Shown here: piece by piece, positions 40,301 through 52,300 of the stretch | Position numbering within the stretch: the stretch's first letter is position 1 | Layout of the letters: each line of letters begins with the position of its first letter | Assembly: GCA_018873245.2 (NCBI GenBank) | Contig: JAEMBT020000008.1 | Location: 15,177,172 to 15,241,171, forward strand | DNA from: Archegozetes longisetosus | Taxonomy: Eukaryota; Arthropoda; Arachnida; Sarcoptiformes; Trhypochthoniidae | DNA length: 64,000 nt | Direction of reading: 5' to 3' | Translations under genes and position numbers: made by a program | Notes under the pieces: generated by a model | Database searches by the model: none | The model's input: only the letters and a program-made list of their open reading frames with translations | Told to the model about the DNA's origin: nothing

Positions 40301-43300
40301 CTTTTAGTTCGTTTCTAGACTGTTAGTGCTTTGACTTTAAATTTGTTCTAAAATGAGTTTCTATCCATTTTTCTCTATTATAGAAAAGATCAAACAATAT
40401 TCCAATAATTTGAGATTTTATCCAATATTCACATTATAACAGTTTTGATCAATGCATGCATTAATCAAATTAAAAGTATTCGACTGGATAAACATTCGAA
40501 CAAATGAATTGTTTAACTTACCGTCATGTTTTCGATAGGAGTCTCATTCAGAGATGTTTCTAAATCAAAGTTTTCAGCCGTTTGTAAAGTCCATTCGAGC
40601 TCATTATTCAAGTTTTCGGAAACAATTTTGATCATTGAGATATAGCGCTCCAACAGAATGCGAGCCTCAGGCAAACGAGTGCTCATCTTAAGTATTGACA
40701 AAACCAATTTTAAAAATTGAAAAAAATTCATTTATATCAGGGTACCTTTTCGAAATCTTCTTCAACTTTGGAGACTTCATCGGATTTCAAAAGATTAGAA
40801 GTGAGAATAACAGTCATTAAGTTCAACCAATGAGAATGCATTTCGTCCTCTAAGGTCTATAAAATGAATCATTAAATCCAATAAGTGACTATTTAAGCCT
40901 TTGTTAATCTGAAATAACAGTTACCCTGATTTGGCTCAAAGTGTTCGCCGCCGTTTTCGAATCAGTAATACCACCATAGGTTGTTTTCAGTACAAGTTCA
41001 GCCTTTTCGAGCCAAGAACGCAAATCATTCCATTGAGAAAGACTGTCTAAATTGCCATTGTTTTGAAGTCGTTCTCTCCTCCACGACAACTCCCGTACAA
41101 TTGATTTCCACCGTTTCTCAACCGTGTCCAATTGGTCTCGTAGTAATGAGCTGTCTTTTGTGGCGCAATTAGTGATAACTTTATTACTCAGTACTTTAAC
41201 AGTTCCATAAATTGGAACGTGTTTCTGAAACTGAATCATCAGTAACTCCTGATGTTTCTTAGCGATTTCAATATTAAGTTCTCCACTATGTAGTCGACCG
41301 TTGGCTAAAATTTGTTCAGTTGTGTCGAGCCATGCGTTGATCTGCTTAAGCGCTGATTCGAACTGTTGCAACAGTTCCCTGGCCTTCCACCAGCGACGAT
41401 GAAGTTTCATGAAATCTTCTTTAACTTCTGACCATTCGGTCCACATTTTGTTAATAATACGCGTCACTTGACTTTCTTCACCAAACGAGTTCAAAAAGTT
41501 TTCTTTTCCACTCATTATTTGTTCAATTTTAGGCTTCACGCCATCGAGACTCTCTTTCACACTTTTAAGTGCAGCCTCTTGTTTACCGAACTCCTCGTAA
41601 TCTTTGCCGTTCAGTTCACTGAATTCACTCAATTGTCTTTTAACAGCAGAGACCGCTTCGCGTCTCTTATTAATTCTTGCCACAAAATCTGAAATGCTTG
41701 TATCGCTTGATGCTGAAGGAGAATCTATTTTTGCTGCCGATGATGTCTCTTCTAATGATAATGGGGATGAAGGATCTGATACTGATGTCGATTTTGGTGT
41801 GGAACTGTTTTGGACTGAAGAGAAAGAGACACTATGATCGGCTTGTATTTGCTCCGATGGAGTTTCGATCACTGATTCCTCCAATCCATTCTCTAACACT
41901 TCTCTATTTTTTAAATCTTGAGAAACATCTTTCTCTGAAATTTCTTGTTTTTCTTCTTTTTCCAAGCTACTACACTTCAATTTTTCATCAAATTCGTCTT
42001 TTAATGTATCAATTAGTTCATTGTACTCGCCAATTATTTCAGTTAATCCATTCAATGATTTATCAGCTGCCAATTCAATGAAACTACTTCTAAGTTCAAC
42101 CAATTCATTGATCTGTTTTTCAATTTGATTTTCAATCATATTATTTGATTCTGAATCACTTAAGGCCTTCAAGACATGACTCATATCCGAATCAATCTTT
42201 TCTGAAATATCAGCTAATTGCTTGATAAAAGAAGTTTTTTCATCATATGATTGCTTTGTTGCTTTGAAGTGTTCTTCTAGTTTCAAAATTTTATCTTTCA
42301 CTTCATCGGGATTTTCTAAATTTTTCATGATTGTTTTACTTCGCATTTCAAGTTTGTCAAAATCAGTTTTCAATTTATCGACTCGATTGATGTAATCGAG
42401 ACAGTCTTCATATACTTGCTTAATGCATTCAGAAAAGGGCTTTTGTAGAGGAACTTCAATTGCACTCAGTATCTGATCCAATTGATTAAGCTGTTTATCT
42501 AATTTCAAAAGTTTAGGCTCAAAATCAGTAGGATATTTGTACTTTTTGAATTTAATGACCAGCTCATCGTAGCTCCTCTAAAAGTTCAAGAAATGAAAAT
42601 AATCAATATTGAATCAGGTTTCAAGGTCGTCTCGACTTAATCAGTACCTGAATCAGTTTCATTTGTTCTTCTAATCTGACCGCTGCTTCGTGTCTGTTTT
42701 GTAGACGATATTTATCGACATAACTTTTCAGAGAAGCTAAAGTTTTTTCATATGAACTGAACTCATTTTCCAGTTTCTACAATAAAAATAATCAATAATC
42801 ACAATTCAAAGTGGCAAGAGTTAGAATGCTTCAAACCTCAACTTCCTCAGGCAAGTCTTCAGCCAACACTTCATTATCAACTCTACTCTGTAACTCAACA
42901 TCGACACTTTGGATCCAACGTTGAATTGATAACAGTTGTCGTTCGCATTGTTGTGATTCACTCATTGTGGTCTCAAGTTCGTTTTGACGTTCTTTCGCCT
43001 GTCGATTTAAATCAGACCAACGTTTCACAACAGTGTTCACATCAGTTTGCAATACAACTGACGATATTTGCTTAGAAGTCAGTTCATTACTAATTTCTTG
43101 AATTCTTTCGATTCTTTCGTTTGGTTTATTTCGGAGAAAGTTTTCCAAATCCTAGTAAAACAATTGAAGAAAAAAAATTATATTCTCGCTTTGGTAAATA
43201 TGGTCATTCACACGAATTATTACTCACATCAAGACACTCCGATATCTCCTCTGCATCGGCGGCCAATTGTGGCGATCGCTTCAACATTTTCTCGAGCTTG

Positions 43301-46300
43301 TCCAACCAATCTTTTTCATTCATAATCAATCGTTTCAACTCTCCAAACATTGTTTGCGACTTTTTAACATTAGTAAGAGTTTCATTCACCAACCCTTCAT
43401 AATTATCTAAGCCTTTTTGAACACTTAAATATCTTTGTTTCATTTCTTCGAGTGAACCTGTTGTTAATTGATTCAAATTTATCGAATCAATTCTATCCTT
43501 AATATTCTTAACATCTTGCTTTTTGGTCGCTATTCTACCTAAAGTTGATTTCAATTTACGAACACAGGCTGGAAAATCAGTTCCTGTTATTCTGGAAACA
43601 TTTTCAATATCATCCTTAGCTTTAAGGACCCAATTTTCAGATTCTGATAGCATTTCATTAATAGCTTGACTATTTTCTAATACAATCTTCAATTTGTTAT
43701 TTTTTCGACTGCTGCTTCTTTCAATTTTTCCCATTTCTCATTGATCTCTTGAAATTTTGAAGCATTTTTATATTTCAATGCTTTAGTGATTTCTAATGCA
43801 TTTCTGTTCACATTATCAACACTTGGTTGAAGTGTTTGTTTAATATCGCGTCGAAGTTTATCACACTGTTCTAATTGTTCTTCTAAGGCCTCTAAGTCAC
43901 CAATTGCTATGTCTTCCTCCAAGAAAACGTTTACCTCATCTATCCATTCATCGAGACTTTTGATTTCTTCTTCCAATGAATTAATAGTTTGCACATATTT
44001 CTTGATCAGCTCTATTTTATTCTTGATTTTGATATTAACCAAATCCCATTTCGAATTCAGATCTTCAGCGTTCTTACCGAACGATTCCTTCCAAGTTGAT
44101 TGATTAGGCGAGTCGAGAAATTCTTTGACACTATCATTTACAAACTTCAAGTTTGGTTCTTCACTTTTGATTGTTTTGTCCAACTCTTCAAATTTTTTCA
44201 ATTCTCTTTCCAATGAATGACTGTCATTGACCGAATCACTAAAATCTGAATCTATAGCAGTGCTTGCTTTGTTCAACCAATCGGAAAGTGTCTCAATTGC
44301 TTTTGAGAGCTTAACTGGTGGTCCAACGGTATCATCATTTGTGGCACTTTGTGTAACTAAACTAGAACTACTACCAGAACCTATTTCTCTAATACGGTTA
44401 TCAAAATAGTTAATCTTTTTATTGGTGTCTTCCCAATAAGAAATAAAACTCTTGATATCATTTACATTAGGATCATTTGAAATAGTAGGCACTTCATTAC
44501 ATAGTTTAAGTAATTGTTCAGTAATTTTCTGAACCTTATCTTTTTGCAATTGCATAGACTTAAGGCGTAACTAAAAACAAAGATTAAAACATCAATAAGA
44601 TCAAGGTTTATTACAATCGTTTTAATTACTTTGCACTGATCCACGAGTTTTGGCACTTCTTCAGCATTATTAATAGAGTTATCCGCCGACTGCAACCACT
44701 TGTGATGCGATTCAAGAACTCTTGTGATAGCATCACATTCATTATGTATTCTACTGATTTCGGTCAAAGCGTTCAATTTAATTTGTCTCTCTTCCATCGT
44801 TTGATTCACTTCAAGCCACCGCTCCTGAATATTTTGTAGAACTTCTTCAATGGTTTGCGGGTCTTCGCCAACTATTTGAAAATTTTTAAAAATGATTAAG
44901 TAATTAGCCAGTAATTACAAATAACTTAAATATGCCTTCAATTTGGAAATAAGAATGACTCACTAGAGCTCAAATCTTCTACAATTTGTTTTCCTTGACG
45001 TATCAGTTGCTCGAATTCGCTTTTACGTAGTTCAACATCTGCTTCAGTATCTTCTAACAAGACCTGTTGCTCTTCGATAGCTAAAGAATCCCAAAGAAGT
45101 GATCCCTCATCATCTTCACTGTCTATGCCGAGAGCTTCTTCAACTCTTTCCAGCCATGAGGAGATCGTGTCCAAAGCTCTTTGCCATTCTTGTACTCTCC
45201 ATGAGTCAAGTCTGCGCTTCTTAGCACTTGATCCAGTGGTTGGAGTTGAAGTAGAAGTAACCGCTTCCGAAATTGGGAGATCTTTCTTCTCAGTGGAAGA
45301 CGTAAACGAAGCACTTGGAGAACGATCAGGACTTTCATTGTAGTTAGTTTGACTCAAGGTATTCAATTTTTCGCCCAGCTGTTCCATTCGTTGAAGCATT
45401 TCGTCCCAGTGTTGCGTCAATTTCTCTAAGTTTCGCGTTATTTCAATAGCCGCATGACTTCCTCTGCTAAGTTTACTTAACAGAATTTGTGCCTGCTCTC
45501 CAAGACTTGATGAGTTTGTTTGTTGTAACTCCATCTCGTTTTCCATCTTTTGCAGCCTTTTCACGAGATCCAGAACAAACTTCGAACCAGGTTTTGTATC
45601 GTTAGCTGCCTCTTCCATCTCGGAAAGTCTTCTATCGAGTTTTGTCAGCCAATGACTGAACTTTCTTTCTTCATCGTTCAACTTTTGCCACGAAGAAGAT
45701 ACGGTCTGCAGAGCAGTTCCTCTGTCTTCGACAAACCGACAGACATGAGCCCATCGTTCAGCCAAAGCTACCAACTGATCTTCTAGGGCAGTGAACGCGT
45801 TTTCATTATCACAATTTTTATCATCAACGATAACAACCATATTTGATAATGAGTTAACAATATCTTGTTGCTCAGCGACTTGTCTTTGTAGGTGTTTGTG
45901 ATCTCTGAGCTGCTCCTTCACAGCTGCCAAATCTGGTCCAATATCAGTAAAGTTGCTTATTTTGTCTTCAGCTGAAGTCAACCATTGTCTCAAGTTATCT
46001 AATTGTTCCTGCTGCAAATTCATTAGAGCTTCGTGAAGTTGTTGCTGTCTATCCATTGCTTTGAGCCTCAACTGTTCCCAACGACTATTAAGTAATTCCA
46101 TCTGAAGAGAAATTTCGTCCTTTTCATCAGAATCACAAATATCTGAATTTATCAGTTCTTGCCCTTCATTAAACATATCACCAATTTTTTCCTGATACTG
46201 TGTTAATTCGATCATGAATTCTTCGTGAATATGAAAATACTGTTTAACAATTTCAACATTTTTATCGATGAGTGATTCACAATTATTGAGCTGTTCCTCT

Positions 46301-49300
46301 GCTCCTAACATCCATGTAAGTATATCCTCTAAGTTCGACTGATAGTCAGCAATCTTTGCCTGACCAGTATCTGAACCCTTCAAAGTCAAATCAGTTCCAA
46401 TGAGCAAACTTAATAAATGCTTTAAAACTCTATTTTAGAATACAAAAAATCCATTACCACAGCTTCAAATTTATCACTTTCACTAAATCCAGATAATTCT
46501 TCGTTTTGTAGAACTTGAAAAAAGCACATGACATACATCATAACAGACTTTTTATCAGGTCTGTTGGTATTTATATCTAGAAAAACAATTCTTTGTAGAT
46601 CAAGAGATCAAGTATCAAATTACTTTTAGGCAAACCTTCGGGATCTAATAATTTTTCGATTCCTAGATGCCTAAACGCTAAGTCAAATGCATGTGATAGA
46701 CGTGTGTTCGGATCTTTTTGTAGCAATGCTTTATAGTCGAAAAGGTGTGGTCTGCAAAACATGGTCTCATTATTTCTATAGTCGGTTTAGCGCCTAAATC
46801 ATCAATTAAAACATTTTTAATGAACCTGAAACGATGCAGAAGCGCATTGAATGCCAAACCATCGCTCCAACTTGTCGTAAAGTTTGTTATATCAACCCCT
46901 TCGTATCTTTGTTTAAAGAAATAAAGCGATAAAATATAAGTAATGGATTTAAAAATAAAGTTCGTTAAAAATAGCCTTGTTTAAAGCCGACATAAAGCGA
47001 GCCTTAACGACTTGACTCACCCATTAGTGGTGTCTCTACACCACGATAACAGGGTTTTCTCTAAATTGGTTTGTTGCATATCTTGGGCAACTACTCTCAG
47101 TAGCCCATGAACCTATTGAACAAATAAAATAAACAAACCCATTATCAAACCCAATTGATAACTAATGAAGTCAAGTTACCTGCCAGTGCAATATTATACT
47201 CCAAACCAACCCTAGTGTTAACTTTGGATTGCCGTCGACGATGTCGTTTGTGCTAATGTTAACTAATTTAACCTGAAGAAAATGAAAGACAAAACTTAGT
47301 ATTATTTAATCAGTTGGCTTAGTCGTAATGCAACGGTATTTCATATCGACAACATTGACAAAAATGCTTTGCCTTCCAATTATTTATTATCTTCAACGTT
47401 ATCAGTTGGCAAAGTGATAAGAAACTAAGTGTTGGTAGCAGTTAAATGATTAAATAGAGCTAAGAGTTATTAAGGGTTTGATAGGATTGCAAAAGCCTCT
47501 AGTCTTACATTGTTTTCTTCGAGCACTTGTAGGGCTCGGCCGACGTTATTCAGATGGTGTACTTTAAGGCGTCCTTTTTCTCGTTTCTTCAATAACCAAA
47601 AGTAAATATTAATTAAGATAATTTGCAACTGGTTGTTCAGTTGTGAATTACTTGTTCATAAAACTATTAATAAAAGTTTTAGTTTCTGTTGAGGCGCAAT
47701 CATTAAGAATGATTTATTGCCAGAATTTTTGATGGGTATGAAAATATGGTCTTATTTACCAACTGTATATAATTAATTACTTACTATTTCACAGTTGCAT
47801 AATATTTCTAATAAGGAAATAAGTTTAGTTCCATCGCGAAGATCGACGAACAAGTCTTGTATTAAAGGATGCGATCTCTGAGTAAACAAAATTTAATAAT
47901 AGGAATGCGATTACTATTTCGTAAAAACTAATATATATCTATATATAAGCTTAACATATAATCAGAAAAGCCATTCAAGTGTTGTTTTGCTTAATGTCAG
48001 TAAAAATTGGCAAAAATCCAATTCTATCCCTCAAATGATGACATAAGACAAAACTTTTCGGTTAACACTAATCAAACTCTTAAAAGTTTCTCTTGGCTTA
48101 ACGCTTACTTTAACCAATTGCGAATTAATCCATTTGCTGAATGTCTTCTTCTGCACGTCTTCTCTTTCATCTATTGATTAAAAGAACAAATTAATTAGAG
48201 TTTCAATTTTTGGTTAGAGTTTTGGAAAGTTTTTTATCACAAATATTTTTATCTGAAAGCGATTGTCAAAACGTGTTAAAACACGAAACAAATTATTTAT
48301 AAAATAAAATAATAATTAATAACAACTAAATGACAACACTAGAGGTAGTAAACAAACCATAAATATGTGAATCCATTGCCAAAAATATTTGAAATAAATA
48401 GAATATAAAAAACTATAAAATATTTAGAATAAATAGTATTAAATTTCCTCAATTGATAAATAGGTTTTATATGAAACATAGTCAACACAAAGCCTTCTCT
48501 CTCCCTAAGACTGTATAGCAATTACATTGAGCTCAACGTCAGCTCTTCTTTTCGTACATCTCTTCAACACTTATTGTTCAACAAAAATCCATTATTTTTG
48601 CCATAAATAGTCAACAATAATACTGAACACACATTTACCGCACCCTCAACATGATATTAACATAACTTTTAATGTGTTGACGGATTTTTCTAATAAAACT
48701 TTCTTCGGTTCATGTTAAGCAAAGCAAAAATTATTTCTTTTTATTTAAAGAGTTGATTCCAATCTTTGGATTTGTTCTCAAACTTTGAGTATTGCTATGA
48801 ATACTGAACAAAAATTTGTTAACAACAAGGGACTATCGTTTTATTGACAAACAGTTGGTTTATTTCTCAAACTGAAACTTTTCTCATCATTTATTTTACT
48901 TAAGAAAACCCAAAACTTATTTTCTTTGCTTATTTTCTTTAGTCATCTTCGGTTGAGAATAAATTTATGGTTAGTTTATGTGATTGTATTAGAAAGTACA
49001 CATTGAATGAAATGAGCTTTTTGATGATAAGAGAAATCATTAAGTGATAAAAATGAAACAAGTCCGATACATAGATAAGATTTCATGACTTGTTTACGCT
49101 AAGTTTACATTATTTTAGAACTGAGTTCGGCATTTAAAAGTTTATGCTTTGAAATACCTTTTAATCGAGTTATTTTCCAAACAGCAACGATTGACATATC
49201 GACTTTGTTGTGACTAAGTTATGATTAATCTAGATTTTTGCATAGTTAAATTGAATAAACTTGTGTTTAAAACTTTTACAAGTTCTAAACCTCAACAAAC

Positions 49301-52300
49301 GTGATAAATTGAATAAAAATTGAAATTGCAAATAAATTGATTGATTTACCAAACCATTTGTTTTAACATTGAATAGAAATTGATTCAGATGCAAAATAAA
49401 GACAACTATTTTCAGAATATTTTGAATATACATATATTAAAGTTATTAAGCCATTAGTTTATATAATTGAAGTAAAAAATCTAATCTATTGTCTAATAAA
49501 AACTGAATCTCATTATGCATTAACTAAAGTGACTGGCCAATTAAGAACATAAAACAATGTAAAAAAATTATTATCACAAAAACTATGCCAAAAGAATCAT
49601 GAAAAAGTCAGATAACGATTGATAAATCGTGACAATAACTTGGCAAACATGAAGTTTTTCAAATTTGGAATATGTTTGGGATTGAAGACTTATTGTAAAC
49701 TACTATCAGAAAATTGCTACCAATGTGCTAATGCATTAATTCATTTCGAGGAAGTAGTGATACATACACACTAACTGCATATTAGCTATTCTTCATTTTA
49801 AGGTCACACAAATTGAAATCAAATTAAGTTAAAGATACTAAAAAATGTATTTGTCATCATTAGTATCTGTAGTACTGACAAAAGTGAATGAGAACTTGTT
49901 TATAACTTTGAATAAAAACATAAATATAGTGAATGAGTAATGGATTTCAAGGATGAAGATGCAGCTACTTATTAATTGAGAATTTGCGCTAAAAAATATT
50001 AGCGTTAAGATAAACTTTCAGGTTAAACATATGGATATTGTTGTGATCTCATACTTGCATTGGACAAATGTGATTAACTTAGTTGTTCACTTTGATGTTA
50101 ACACAATTCAAATTCAAAATTACCATTAATTTTAGAATAATTTGAAAGTCTTTATCGCGAACTCAAAGGTTAAAATTATGATCTCTTAATACTGTTGAAG
50201 CTCTTAAAACTGTTATTTCAACTTTAAAGTAGTATTCGATGAAATGATTGGGGCCAGTCGTGAGGAAGGATCCAACTTAGAACTGGTAATGTCTCAGTTT
50301 TATAAAATAAACTTTTCTAGACTGACTAACAATAGGTTTGACTTTTGGAATAAATTCAACACAAATAAGTGAACTCAATAAATCAATTTTGTACCAAAAT
50401 TGATTTCTACTTATAGTTAAACTGTGTTTTGGTTCGTTGAATATTAGCTCAAATCAATAAAACCAACAAAAATTGTTTGACATTTGAGAACTACTTTATA
50501 TTAATGAGAAAATGAGTGAAAAAATGTTAGGTTTAATCTCTCTTATTTAATTAATTTTTTTAGTTTAATAAAACATTCCTACAAATTGTACCAATAAGAG
50601 TTACATAAGTTTAACTGGTTATAGGCTAGCATTAATTCCTGTGTGCAGTACTTAGAATTACTTATGAAAATGTGAGCGATTCTTGGGGTGGCTGTTCTTC
50701 ATCATAGTTCTCTCTCTCTCTCTCTCTCTCCACCGTGTATCTGCTTTACATTGAAGATTTAGATGATTTAAATATTTACAGGCTTAAGATTTGCTAGTGT
50801 GCAATTAAAATCCACAGACGAACAATTTAATAATTTGATTAAACTTGGGTAAAGTGAATGTGTACGTGTTTGCGAGTCATTTCACTAATTATATTAGTGC
50901 TTATAAATAAATTAGATTTTGTACTCCTTATTTTATTAGTGGCTTTTGTTGTTTAGCAAATGTATTAATTCCAACCAATGCATTACATAACAAAGATAAA
51001 AAACACTATTAAGTACAGTTGTTTAGGCACCAAACCATACAAATGTGTCTGTTCTCCACTTTATTTAATTCACAGCATACCACAGTGCTTGTAGCAATAA
51101 ATCGCATTAAATGCTATTTCTAATGAGTTAGGTTTAATTCTTGCTAAATAGCATGAAAGCTATGAAATCAAATTGAATAACGTTTGACTTTTATTGTAGA
51201 GAAACAGAAACCATGTTGAGTTAAATAGGTTGATGAGCTCTAGGCTCAAATCACTTGTGCTTATCATCATATTATAATGTATACAATATTGAAATTGAGT
51301 AAATATTTTAAAAAATACTGATGATTTCACCATTAAATTATGGGGATTCATCAAAAAATTGAATAAGGAAACATTCATTCGCAGGAAGGATGAGTCAGAT
51401 TGACGCTAAGTTGCTTCAAATGATCACTAAAGATTTTATTAATATAACTCTTCAATCATTTAAATTAGAACTAATGTTAGTACGGAATTGTTTTACAGCT
51501 CAAATGCTAATATTTTTCTAGTTATTTACACAGGATTAAGAAGTGGAAGTTGACGAATGAATATATATACTCTTCAGAATATATACATTAAGTATAGGGA
51601 ACATTTTTTAGTCGGTATCGATGAAAGCTTAATTATAAGAGTGTCATATGAAATAACATGAACTTTTGAATTCATACTCACGAAAACTATAAAAAATGAT
51701 TTATTTATATTTGCTTCAACTATGGGCTATATGAAATAAAATTGAAAATTAGCAGAATTTTGCTATGAGCAAAAAGAAATAATAGTTAGAGTAAAATGAA
51801 ACCAAATTGAAAACTAATGAGACAAGTGAAGAACAATTGGAGTTTATTTGTTTGACACACATTGGAAATGAGAATGAGAAAGATTTTGATAAATTAATTT
51901 TTCAATGTCTTACAATAAGGGTCCTCAGATATGCCATAGTAGGCACTGACAACATCTTGAAAGAAGAGCTTAGGTGTGGGTATGTTTGTTGGCGGCGGGT
52001 ACGTTTGACTTGCAAACGATGCACTAGAATATGGATAAGAGTTCTCTAATTCTTTTACTGATGTTCCTCTAGTTAAATAGCGATTTGTCGGTAACGTATT
52101 AAAATTTGGCCTTTTATTTGAAGAGTTTGTTGGTTTACGAAACTGAAAACACTTATCCGGTTGATAACAGGCCACTGTTTTGTGCCTGTTTGCATTGCTA
52201 GGTATATAGTCGAGATTAGAGGTCGTTGGAGTTAATGGAGTTTTACTCATGTTTATCGTATTCAATTATGATATTTCACTTCATTTACACAAATGAAGGC

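Noticed and set aside
43695-43735. A ~30-nt intron to explain the frame change in dystrophin
   Set aside because: No GT-AG pair gives the correct phase, and the length is below any intron in the window; a one-base loss explains the total length exactly.
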